Positions 39,454-49,257 of a stretch of 64,000 nt of DNA are shown one piece after another. The DNA comes from Roseiarcus sp963696665. GTDB lineage: Bacteria; Pseudomonadota; Alphaproteobacteria; Rhizobiales; Beijerinckiaceae. Position 1 is the stretch's first letter. Each line of letters begins with the position of its first letter. Location: positions 114,831 to 178,830 of the forward strand of contig CAVOLE010000044.1 in assembly GCA_963696665.1 (NCBI GenBank), written 5' to 3'. The translations under genes were made by a program, and so were the position numbers. The notes below the pieces were generated by a model. The model did not search any database. It was given only the letters and a program-made list of their open reading frames with translations, and was not told the origin of the DNA.

Positions 39454-40635
39454 TTGGCGGGACGCGCGATCGTCGCCGGCGCTGGAATCGCCGGACTTAC
39501 TGCGGCAATAGCGCTGTTACAAGCGGATTTCAGAGTCGCGATATATGAGAGAACAAGTACGCTCGATGAATTTGGAGCCGGGCTGCAGCTCACTCCGAAT
39601 GCGACCCGCATCTTAGCTAGGCTTGGTGTGCTCAAGCGAGTGCTGCCGCTTGCCTCAATGCCGCGCGCCCTCCTGGTGCTGCGGGGTTCGGATAACGCTG
39701 AACTTATGCGAATGCCGCTAGACGGCGCCGAACGCCGCTGGGGCGCCGCATATTTGGTCATTCATCGCGCCGATTTGCAGCGCGCGCTGCTCGACGCTGT
39801 TCATGAGCAGTCGGGCGTCGAACTGACGCTCGGAACCACCGTCCATGACGTTGCTGGAGAAGGAGGCCGTGTTTCTGTCGGATTAACTCGTGGCCGCACC
39901 CAAATCCGCGACGAGGCCGATCTCCTGATCGGGGCTGACGGTTTGCGCTCCCAGGTCCGCGGCGAATTGGGTTTTGGAGCTCAGGATCAGGCTGAGTTTG
40001 CCGGACGGGTCGCGTATCGCGCAATCGTCAACGCCGATGACGCCCCTCCTCAGTGGACGCAGAATATTATTCTGCGTCTGGGAAAAGAGGCGCATCTCGT
40101 CCAGTACCCCGTGCGCGGCGGGTCGATCATCAATTTGATCGCAACCATCGGGTCAACGTCGCCGACGGGTAGCACCGATCGCGAAAAGGATGAAGCGGTG
40201 AACCGTTCGAGTCTCGAGCGCGCGTTCACGGGGTGGTCGAAAGAAGCGCGGTTGCTGACGAAGGCGCCGGTTCAGTGGCACGTTTGGCCACTCTATCACC
40301 GCCGCCCGATTTCTTCCTTTTCGCTCGGGCGTATCGCGCTTGTCGGCGACGCTGCTCACCCGATGGCGCCCTTTCTTGCACAGGGAGCAGCTCAAGCCAT
40401 CGAGGACGCTGGCGCACTTGGCCACGTTCTCGCTCAAGTTCAAGATATTCCGGCTGCTCTCTCGATGTACTCGCGAGGTCGCGTAGCGAGGGCTGCTCGA
40501 GTTCAACGGGAAGCCCTCAAACTTGGGCGTATCTACCATATGAGCGGTCCATTGGCATTCGCACGGGACGTGACAATGCAACTGCTCGGGACGCGTGGCC
40601 TAATCCAGCGGTACGATTGGCTTTATGGCGCGTGA
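39454..40635 (+). CDS. FAD-dependent monooxygenase (UbiH/salicylate hydroxylase type)
   Basis: 393-aa aromatic-hydroxylase-type flavoprotein. The N-terminal dinucleotide fold is IVAGAGIAGLTAAIALLQAD (residues 6-25), the mid motif is LLIGADGLRSQVR, and the FAD-ribityl motif is GRIALVGDAAHPMAPFLAQG (about residues 291-310). The start must be TTG 39454, because the previous gene's stop lies in frame just upstream; no strong ribosome site is seen, consistent with coupling to the zinc-finger gene. It hydroxylates an unknown aromatic ring with NAD(P)H and oxygen. A ubiquinone-biosynthesis role is possible, but catabolic salicylate-type activity fits equally. Confidence 0.88.
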   Translation: MAGRAIVAGAGIAGLTAAIALLQADFRVAIYERTSTLDEFGAGLQLTPNATRILARLGVLKRVLPLASMPRALLVLRGSDNAELMRMPLDGAERRWGAAYLVIHRADLQRALLDAVHEQSGVELTLGTTVHDVAGEGGRVSVGLTRGRTQIRDEADLLIGADGLRSQVRGELGFGAQDQAEFAGRVAYRAIVNADDAPPQWTQNIILRLGKEAHLVQYPVRGGSIINLIATIGSTSPTGSTDREKDEAVNRSSLERAFTGWSKEARLLTKAPVQWHVWPLYHRRPISSFSLGRIALVGDAAHPMAPFLAQGAAQAIEDAGALGHVLAQVQDIPAALSMYSRGRVARAARVQREALKLGRIYHMSGPLAFARDVTMQLLGTRGLIQRYDWLYGA

Positions 40636-40643
40636 GGCGGGGC

Positions 40644-41420
40644 TCAGTGACGAACGTGAAGAATCTGGCTCAGGAACAGCTTGGTGCGTTCATGCTGCGG
40701 ATGCTGGAAAAAAGGTAGGGGCGCGTTCACCTCGACGATCTCGCCTCTATCCATGAACACGACCCGATCGGCCACTTGGCGGGCGAAACCCATCTCGTGT
40801 GTCACGACGATCATGGTCATGCCCTCATGAGCGAGCGCGGTCATGGTATCAAGCACCTCCTTCACCATTTCCGGATCCAGCGACGACGTTGGCTCGTCGA
40901 ACAGCATGATCTTCGGGGCCATGCACAAGGCGCGCGCAATCGCAGCGCGCTGCTGCTGGCCGCCTGAGAGCTGGCCAGGGTATTTGAGCGCTTGATCCAG
41001 GATTCTTACGCGTGCGAGCAACTTGCTCGCTAGCTCGTCGGCTTCGCGCCTGGGCATTTTGTGCACCCAGATCGGCGCCAGCGTGCAATTCTCCAGAATG
41101 GTGAGATGAGGAAACAAGTTGAAGTTCTGGAACACCATTCCGACTTCCCGTCGCACTTCGTCGATCCGTTTGATGTCGTCGGTCAGCTCAACTCCGTCGA
41201 CTACGATCGATCCGCGCTGATGTTCCTCGAGCCGATTGACGCACCGGATCAGTGTCGATTTGCCGGAGCCAGACGGACCGCACACAACAATGCGCTCTCC
41301 GCGCGCAACCGTGAGGTTGATGTTCCGCAAAACGTGAAAGTTTCCGTACCATTTGTGGACGCCGGTGAATCGGATTGCGGCGTCGTCCCCTCGATCGGCG
41401 TCGGTCAGAGAGCGCGACAT
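40644..41420 (-). CDS. aapP: Amino-acid ABC transporter ATP-binding protein
   Basis: 258-aa ATPase of a polar amino-acid importer. Walker A is GPSGSGKST, Q-loop is FQNFNLFPHLTILEN, signature is LSGGQQQRAAIARAL, Walker B is IMLFDEPTSSLD, H-loop is THEMGFA. The C-terminal FFQHPQHERTKLFLSQIL is the hallmark of GlnQ/AapP/BztD. The ATG overlaps the stop of the permease gene by one base (TAATG at 41418-41422), so translation is coupled. It is the last gene of the aapQ-aapM-aapP order. It probably energises general L-amino-acid uptake (glutamate, aspartate and others). Confidence 0.94.
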   Translation of the reverse strand: MSRSLTDADRGDDAAIRFTGVHKWYGNFHVLRNINLTVARGERIVVCGPSGSGKSTLIRCVNRLEEHQRGSIVVDGVELTDDIKRIDEVRREVGMVFQNFNLFPHLTILENCTLAPIWVHKMPRREADELASKLLARVRILDQALKYPGQLSGGQQQRAAIARALCMAPKIMLFDEPTSSLDPEMVKEVLDTMTALAHEGMTMIVVTHEMGFARQVADRVVFMDRGEIVEVNAPLPFFQHPQHERTKLFLSQILHVRH

Positions 41421-42551
41421 TACTTGCGCCCCCTAGCGAGAATTCGCTCGATGTGAGACGAGTAGCGCGCCATTCCAAAGCAAAAAGCGAAATAGAAGAT
41501 GCCGGCGAAGACGTAACCCGTCACCATGATCGTCGGCCCGGCCCAGACCGGGTCTTTGATCGCGTTGTTCATTGCTTCGAGAAAATCAGTCGCGCCAACG
41601 ACCGAAATGAGCGTTGTATCCATGAACAGGCCGATGAAATTGTTAACGATGCCCGGTATCACTAGAAGTCAGGGCCTGGGGCAGTATGACGAGGGCCGTC
41701 ATTCGCGCATAGTTCAGTCCGAGCGCCATCGCGGCTTCGTATTGTCCCCTCCCCAAAGACTGAAGACCGCCACGCACTTCTTCCGCCATATAAGCGGCTG
41801 AAAATATGATGATCCCGGCCAATGGACGCAGTAGGCGATCAGGCGTCCATGTTTCGGGCACGAACAATGGCAACAGATTGTTGGCCATGAATAGGACCGT
41901 AATGAAGGGCACGCCGCGGACGAACTCGATGAAGACGATGCTCGCCGCCCGGACAGCCGGCAATGGCGAACGGCGTCCAAGCGCAAGAAGCACGCCGAGC
42001 GGCAAAGAGAAGACGATGCCGACGACCGCCGTCAGCAGCGAAACGAAAATGCCGCCCCAAAGCTGGGTATCGACAATCGGCAGACCAAGCCAAGACGAAC
42101 CGCGTAGGAGGATGAGCGTCAGAATCGGATAGACGACAAAAAACAAAAACGCGCCCCAGACCCGCCGGGGCGCGTTCATCCACAGCAACCAGATGATCAG
42201 CGCGGCGCCGATCGCCTCCGCCACATCGACCCGCCAGCGTTCGGCGACAGGGTAGGACCCGAACCGCAAATAGTCCCACTTCGCGATGACGAACGCCCAA
42301 CAGGCGCCATCCTGATGTTGGCGACAGAGAGCGCCATCACTTGCGCTCCAAACGGCGCGCGTCGTCGCCCACGCAACCAATTGTGGCAGAAAATATACGA
42401 CGAGCGCCAAGCAGCCAATTGTGACCAAGGTCGATCCGATCGACGAGAATAGATTCGCCCGCGCCCAAGCCCACGCACCGCTCGAAAGCACCGGCGGTGG
42501 TTCTTCCGGCTCCGGCGCCTCGCGAACATAAGCAATGGGCGTCAAGCTCAC
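41420..42551 (-). CDS. aapM: Amino-acid ABC transporter permease AapM (one-base frameshift)
   Basis: Inner-membrane permease, about 377 aa after correction, with the long AapM-type N-terminal region (extra spans plus an SDGALCRQHQDGACWAFVIA periplasmic segment) before the transport domain (PLGVLLALGRRSPLPAVRAA, VRGVPFITVLFM). The frame breaks at 41665-41670, where the sense strand reads GACTTC; with GACTC it continues ILPQALTLVIPGIVNNFIGL. The length of 1132 is one over a multiple of three. It overlaps aapQ by 4 bases (42548-42551) and aapP by 1. The indel is probably a GANTC-linked error. Confidence 0.88.
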
Positions 42552-43726
42552 CGTCCCTTCAGCGCATAGCGCGCATTGAAGGCGTTAAGCGCCGTCGCGA
42601 CCGCAAGCGAAATGACCAAATAAACCCCCATGGTGATCGCCATCACCTGCACCGCCGCCTGCGTCTGGTTGAGAACCGTGCCGGCGAAAATCTGCACGAG
42701 GTCCGGATAACCAATGAACACGGCAAGTGAGGAATTCTTGACGATGTTCAGATATTGCGATGTGAGCGGCGGCGTTATGAGGCGCATCGCCTGTGGGATG
42801 ACCACGAGCCTCATCGACAGGCCGCGATGCAATCCGAGCGCCCCTGCCGCCTCGCTCTGGCCAGCCGGCACCGCCAAAACGCCGGCGCGAACAATCTCCG
42901 CGATGAATGCGGCGGTGAAGGTGACAAGTCCGAACACGAGCGCGGCCATTTCGGGAATGACCGGGAGCCCGCCTTTGAGATTGAAGCCGGAAAGCCGCGC
43001 GATATCGAACGTGAACGGCGCCCCGGTCACCGCAATCACGATCGCGGGCAGGCTGAGAATGAGCGCCACGGCGACGAGCGTGGTCGGCATTTGCGCGCCT
43101 GTCCGATCCTGTCTGCGCCGCGCCCAGGCGCGAAATCCGATCGCAAGGGCGACAGCCGTTAGGACCGCTCCCAGGAGCCAGATGGCAGCAGAGCCCCGCG
43201 CGACCGGCATCGGCAAGTAGAGGCCACGGTTGTTGAGAAAGACGACGTCACCGATGCTGATCGACTGCCGCGGTCCAGGCAGGGACTTGAGCACCGCATT
43301 GTACCAAAACAGCAAGAGCAGAAGCAGAGGCGTGTTGCGCATGACGCTCGTGTAAACGAGTGCAAACCGTGACAGCAGCCAGTTGGGGGAGAGGCGCGCC
43401 ACGCCAACCACGAAACCCAACAGCGTCGCCAGTGGTATGCAAATGACCGCGATGAGAAGGGTGTTGAGCAACCCAACCCAAAACGCCTGTCCGTAGGTCG
43501 ATAGATTGGAATAGCTTATCAGATGGAGATTGATGTCGAAGCCGGCGACCTCGTTCCAGAAGCCGAAGCCCATCGGAATGCCGCGGGCTCGCATATTGAC
43601 CACGGCATTATAGATCGCGCCGCTCGTCAACGCTGCGATGCCCGCGAGCAATAATGTTTGGTAGACTAAACCGCGTACCCGCTGATCATTGAGCCAAGAC
43701 GACCGCTTGGCGCGCGCCGGGTCCAT
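42548..43726 (-). CDS. aapQ: Amino-acid ABC transporter permease AapQ
   Basis: 392-aa inner-membrane permease of the polar amino-acid (HisM) family, of AapQ/BztB length. Central block: SRFALVYTSVMRNTPLLLLL, and the EAA-type loop QSEAAGALGLHRGLSMRLVV (about residues 300-319), then LNIVKNSSLAVFIGYPDL. The N-terminal 60 residues include one span and a periplasmic segment. It is the first gene of the visible operon; the usual aapJ binding-protein gene is not upstream (the next gene on the right is sufT). It may be encoded elsewhere. Confidence 0.93.
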   Translation of the reverse strand: MDPARAKRSSWLNDQRVRGLVYQTLLLAGIAALTSGAIYNAVVNMRARGIPMGFGFWNEVAGFDINLHLISYSNLSTYGQAFWVGLLNTLLIAVICIPLATLLGFVVGVARLSPNWLLSRFALVYTSVMRNTPLLLLLLFWYNAVLKSLPGPRQSISIGDVVFLNNRGLYLPMPVARGSAAIWLLGAVLTAVALAIGFRAWARRRQDRTGAQMPTTLVAVALILSLPAIVIAVTGAPFTFDIARLSGFNLKGGLPVIPEMAALVFGLVTFTAAFIAEIVRAGVLAVPAGQSEAAGALGLHRGLSMRLVVIPQAMRLITPPLTSQYLNIVKNSSLAVFIGYPDLVQIFAGTVLNQTQAAVQVMAITMGVYLVISLAVATALNAFNARYALKGR

Positions 43727-43816
43727 TCCTCAGGTCCCTAAGTCGTTGAGGCGCCTGCCGAGGACGACTAGCGGGCGATAATGGATGGCGCGACCTGCCG
43801 GGGCAAGTCCGGCCGC

Positions 43817-44224
43817 TCACCACATGTCGAGGGCGACCCGCGCTTCGTCGGACATGCGGCTCTGATCCCACGGCGGATCGAACACCATGTTCACCTTCGC
43901 GCCGGCGACGCCGGGGACGGCGCTAACGGCGTTCTCCACCCACATCGGCATTTCGCCGGCGACCGGACAAGCGGGCGCCGTCAACGTCATCTCGATACTG
44001 ACAAAACGGCTGTCGTCTATATCAACATTGTAAATGAGCCCGAGCTCGTAAATATCCGCTGGAATCTCTGGGTCATAGACGGTTTTCAGCGCCGCAATGA
44101 TGGAATCCGTCAACTGACTCAGCTCTTCAGCCGCCATCTGCGAGGGGGGCCTGAAAAGGGCGTTGCGGCCGGCGGGAGCGGCGGGAGTTTCGACATTATT
44201 CGCGTGGGTCTGCGCCTCGTCCAT
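43817..44224 (-). CDS. sufT: SufT (DUF59/MIP18-type Fe-S maturation factor)
   Basis: 135-aa Fe-S cluster assembly/transfer factor. The core is LKTVYDPEIPADIYELGLIY and APACPVAGEMPMWVENAVS, which holds the conserved cysteine, then VFDPPWDQSRMSDEAR. The first 35 residues are a low-complexity extension. It lies 9 bases after the sufS stop and ends the suf operon. In bacteria SufT-type proteins help mature certain Fe-S proteins; the exact step here is inferred. Confidence 0.9.
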   Translation of the reverse strand: MDEAQTHANNVETPAAPAGRNALFRPPSQMAAEELSQLTDSIIAALKTVYDPEIPADIYELGLIYNVDIDDSRFVSIEMTLTAPACPVAGEMPMWVENAVSAVPGVAGAKVNMVFDPPWDQSRMSDEARVALDMW

Positions 44225-44233
44225 GCCGACCCC

Positions 44234-45481
44234 CTACTGGAAAAGCTTTCGCGCGCGGATCAGCGATTCCGCCAGCGCCTCGACTTCGTCCAACGTATTG
44301 TAGAGCGCGAACGAGGCTCGGCAGGTGGAGGTCACCCCGAACCTTTGCAATAAGGGCATGGCGCAATGCGTTCCAGCCCTGACGGCGACGCCCGACCGAT
44401 CGATCAGAGTCGCCACGTCATGCGCATGCGCGCCCTCCATCGTGAACGAGATGATGGGGCCTTTTCCTTCCGCCGCGCCGATGATGCGCAGCGAGTTGAT
44501 CGACGACAGAAGCTTGTGCGCGTAGGCGCAGAGGGCCTCCTCATGCGCGCGGATGCGCGTTCGCCCGATGCCCTCGATATAATCGAGCGCCGCCCCAAGC
44601 CCAATCGCCTGCACGATCGGCGGAGTGCCGGCCTCGAACCGATGTGGCGGGTGGTTGTAGGAGACCGTCTCCTTCGTGACTTCCTCTATCATTTCGCCGC
44701 CGCCCTGGTACGGCGGCAGTTTCTCAAGGAGTTCGCGCTTGCCATACAATACGCCAATTCCGGTCGGGCCATAAACCTTGTGCCCGGTGAAAACGTAGAA
44801 GTCGACGTCGAGATCGCGCACGTCGACATCGAGATGCACCGCGGCTTGCGACCCGTCGACCAGCACGGGGATCCCTCGCTCGTGCGCAAGTCGAACGACC
44901 TCCTTGATCGGGGGCGCGGTCCCCAGGACATTGGACATTTGCGTTATCGCGACGATCTTCGTTCGATCGCTCAGCGCGCGATCAAACGCCTCGAGCGAAA
45001 AAGAGCCGTCATCGCCTACGTCAACCCAGCGCAGAACCGCGCCCTTGCGTTCCCGATGGAAGTGCCAAGGCACGATGTTGGAGTGATGCTCCATCACGCT
45101 CAGCACGATCTCATCGCCTGCGCTGATGTGGGTGAGACCAAAGCTCGACGCAACGAGATTGATCGCCTCAGTCGTCGATCGGGTAAAAATGATCTCCTCG
45201 TGCGAGCCCGCGTTGACGAACCGTCGCACCGTTTCTCGGGCTGCTTCGTAAGCCTCGGTCGCCGCATTCGCGAGATAGTGCAATCCGCGATGCACGTTCG
45301 CATACTCGTGCTCATAGGCATGCGTCACGCGGTCAATGACCTTCTTCGGCTTCTGGGCCGAGGCCGCGTTATCGAGATAGACGAGCGGTTTTCCATACGG
45401 GCGCTCGGCGAGGATCGGGAAATCCCCCCGTATCGCCTCAACATCGTAGGCGTCGAGCGCCGGCTGCACGAACTTGTTCAC
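44234..45481 (-). CDS. sufS: Cysteine desulfurase SufS
   Basis: 415-aa PLP-dependent class-V aminotransferase-fold enzyme that provides sulfur for Fe-S clusters. PLP lysine is in FTGHKVYGPTGIGVLYGKRE (about residue 235), the catalytic cysteine loop is RAGTHCAMPLLQRFG (about residue 372), a group-II desulfurase arrangement. The start overlaps the sufD stop by 4 bases. No sufE is in the operon, so either an unlinked SufE/SufU-type partner exists or SufS acts with another acceptor. Confidence 0.94.
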   Translation of the reverse strand: MNKFVQPALDAYDVEAIRGDFPILAERPYGKPLVYLDNAASAQKPKKVIDRVTHAYEHEYANVHRGLHYLANAATEAYEAARETVRRFVNAGSHEEIIFTRSTTEAINLVASSFGLTHISAGDEIVLSVMEHHSNIVPWHFHRERKGAVLRWVDVGDDGSFSLEAFDRALSDRTKIVAITQMSNVLGTAPPIKEVVRLAHERGIPVLVDGSQAAVHLDVDVRDLDVDFYVFTGHKVYGPTGIGVLYGKRELLEKLPPYQGGGEMIEEVTKETVSYNHPPHRFEAGTPPIVQAIGLGAALDYIEGIGRTRIRAHEEALCAYAHKLLSSINSLRIIGAAEGKGPIISFTMEGAHAHDVATLIDRSGVAVRAGTHCAMPLLQRFGVTSTCRASFALYNTLDEVEALAESLIRARKLFQ

Positions 45482-46749
45482 GTCTGCGTCTTCCGTGTTT
45501 CAAGCCAGGCGGCAAGTCTAGCGCGCAATGGGTCGACCAACGTTTTGTCCTCGATTCGGTCGATGGACTCCCCTCCGAAAGCCTCGAGCAGCATTGCCTT
45601 AGCGTCGCCGCTCGCGATGCCGCGCGACTCCAAATAGAACATCTGTTCGGGATCGAGCGAAGCGACTGTCGCTCCGTGTCCGCAAGCCACGTCGTCAGCG
45701 AAGATCTCGAGCTCCGGCTTCTCATTCATCTGCGCCCGCGGAGACAGGAGTATTGCCTGGGACTTCATGGCGCCATCTGTCTTTTGCGCGGCTTTCTCAA
45801 CGATCACCTTCCCCTGAAACACACCGACCGCATCGTCATCAACGATCGCGCGATAGAATTCGCGGCTGGCCCCCGCCGGCGCTGCATGAACGACTTGTAA
45901 CGTCGTATCGGCGCGCCTGGCGCCATCGATCAGCGCCAGTCCGCCGAGCGACACCTTAGCTGCGTCGCCGGCCATCTTGACAAAAATCTGGCGGCGCGTC
46001 AGCTCGCCTCCAGACACCAGTCCAAAGGCGGTAAGCTCCGCGCTCTTCGCGAGTTCGCAGATCTGCGTTTCAATGTGTAGACCGGGTTCGTCACCAACCA
46101 CCGCGACATGCTTCGCCTTGGCGCCGTCGGCCAGCGCCAGAATCATCGCCGCGTGTCGCTGGACGCCGGCGTGAGCGCCGTCGAACATCTCGACGAATGT
46201 CGCCTGCGCCCCGGCCTCGAGCGTGATCGCTGTTCGAGAATAAACCGAATAGGATGAACTCTCATCGGCAAGATGCAGGACCGTGATCGGCTCGGCGAGC
46301 TTTACCCCGCGCGCGACTGCAATTACTGGCCCGGACGGACTTAGAGCCTCATTGAGCGCCGCCAAGGGATCGTCGACCGCCTTGGCGGAGATCCGCCCCT
46401 CCGCAATGGAAACACCGCTCGGAAGCCGATCCGAAAGCTCCGAAATAAAGCGTCCGCCGAGCAAGACAACTTGCGCTCCTGCCGCGAAACGCTCACGCCC
46501 GGCGAGCCGCCTACGCGCGGCTTCGATGTCGGCGCGCGTAGGCGACGGCAGGATCGGCCCAGCGTCGGTCAGCGAGGCGCGCAAGTCGGTATAATGCCAA
46601 GCCTCGACCCGCCGCGTCGGCAATCCGGCCGCAGCGAATCGCGCGAATGCGGCGGCGCGGGCGGGCGACGGCTCGAGCCGTTCCTGCTCCGCGAATTGCC
46701 GCGCGAGTGTTCTTTCGGCGGCCGATCGATTGAGAACATGCGCGGTCAT
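45478..46749 (-). CDS. sufD: Fe-S cluster scaffold component SufD
   Basis: 423-aa beta-helix protein of the SufBD family. LPTRRVEAWHYTDLRA near residue 50 is typical of SufD N-termini, and the C-terminal ARAQMNEKPELEIFADDVAC, then HGATVASLDPEQMFYLESRG, contains the conserved DxxCxHGAT block. ATG 46749 gives the standard N-terminus; a longer frame to 46812 overlaps sufC and is rejected. It lies 7 bases after the sufC stop. With SufB and SufC it forms the SufBC2D scaffold. Confidence 0.94.
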   Translation of the reverse strand: MTAHVLNRSAAERTLARQFAEQERLEPSPARAAAFARFAAAGLPTRRVEAWHYTDLRASLTDAGPILPSPTRADIEAARRRLAGRERFAAGAQVVLLGGRFISELSDRLPSGVSIAEGRISAKAVDDPLAALNEALSPSGPVIAVARGVKLAEPITVLHLADESSSYSVYSRTAITLEAGAQATFVEMFDGAHAGVQRHAAMILALADGAKAKHVAVVGDEPGLHIETQICELAKSAELTAFGLVSGGELTRRQIFVKMAGDAAKVSLGGLALIDGARRADTTLQVVHAAPAGASREFYRAIVDDDAVGVFQGKVIVEKAAQKTDGAMKSQAILLSPRAQMNEKPELEIFADDVACGHGATVASLDPEQMFYLESRGIASGDAKAMLLEAFGGESIDRIEDKTLVDPLRARLAAWLETRKTQT

Positions 46750-46756
46750 CGGCGAA

Positions 46757-47508
46757 TCACGCAGCCTCCTCCGCGTACTCACGATAACCATTGCGCTCGA
46801 GCTCGAGCGCAAGCTCCGGCCCGCCGGTCGCTACAATCCGGCCCTTGGCCATCACATGCACGACATCCGGCTTGATGTAATCCAAGAGCCGCTGATAGTG
46901 CGTGATGACGACAAAAGCGCGCCTCGGGTCGCGAAGGGCGTTGACGCCCTCGGCGACGACTCTCAGCGCGTCGATGTCGAGCCCCGAATTCGGTCTCGTC
47001 GAGGACGCCGAACTCGTGGCGCAAGCAGGGCCATCTGCAGCACCTCGAACCTCTTCTTCTCGCCCCCGGAAAAGCCGACATTGAGCGGGCGCCGCAGCAT
47101 CTCCTGATCAATTTTGAGCGCCTTCGCGGCCTCTCGCACGCGGCGCATGAAATCGGGCGTCGTGAGATCGCTCTCTCCATGTGCGCGGCGCTGAGCGTTC
47201 AGCGCCGCCTTGAGAAAGGTCATCCCGGTCACGCCTGGAATTTCGATCGGATATTGGAACGCCAGAAACACGCCCTTTAGCGCGCGCTCGGTTGGGTCGA
47301 GCTCGAGGAGATTTTCTCCGTCGAGCAAAATCTCGCCCGATTGGACCTCGTACGCCGGCTTGCCCGCCAGCACATACGCGAGCGTCGACTTGCCAGAGCC
47401 GTTCGGACCCATGATCGCCGCGATCTCGCCCGCGTTGGCGGTAAGACTGAGGTTATCGAGGATCAGCTTGTCCTCGATTGAAACGGTGAGGTTCTTGATT
47501 TCAAGCAT
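46757..47508 (-). CDS. sufC: Fe-S assembly ATPase SufC (two one-base frameshifts)
   Basis: ABC-type ATPase of the SufBC2D complex, 250 aa (expected length) if two extra bases are removed. Walker A is GPNGSGKST, Q-loop region is FLAFQYPIEIPGVTG, signature is GFSGGEKKR, then one frame out VGVLDETDSGLDIDALRVVA (Walker B/D-loop) and VVITHYQRLLDYI (H-loop). The breaks are at 47010-47015 (GAACTC) and 46986-46991 (GAATTC) on the plus strand; GACTC and GAATC there restore one frame. 752 bases is two over a multiple of three. SufC should be essential here, so real loss is implausible. The gene follows sufB by 39 bases. Confidence 0.9.
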
Positions 47509-47547
47509 TCCGCATTTCCTCGGCTCGCGCTTGGCCCGAGTCGGCCG

Positions 47548-49017
<1,470 letters not shown>

Positions 49018-49257
49018 GGTGACTTCTCCTCGCCTTGACGGTTTCAAGGACCGCCGGTGGGGGTCATGATAGCCCCGGCTCAAGAGGGATCGGCTCGACC
49101 GGGGCTGGCGCCCCCTATATGGCGTTCATGCGCGCCGATTGCAAATGTCCGTTCGGCTGCGACGCGGGCAACCCGAACCCGTCACATGCGTCAATATTTC
49201 ACAGTACAAATCAGTTGCTTTAAATATACCGGCTCGGCCGCCAAAAGCGCGATGCGC
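49018..49257 (-). promoter_or_regulatory. suf operon leader
   Basis: The 240 bases upstream of sufB and downstream of the HerA-like gene should carry the suf promoter. An AT-rich segment (CAATATTTCACAGTACAAATC, then TTTAAATATACC at 49211-49222) stands out. I do not see a clear IscR, Irr or RirA box by eye. A hairpin CCCCGGCT...GACCGGGGC-type pairing lies at 49073-49104. Confidence 0.45.
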
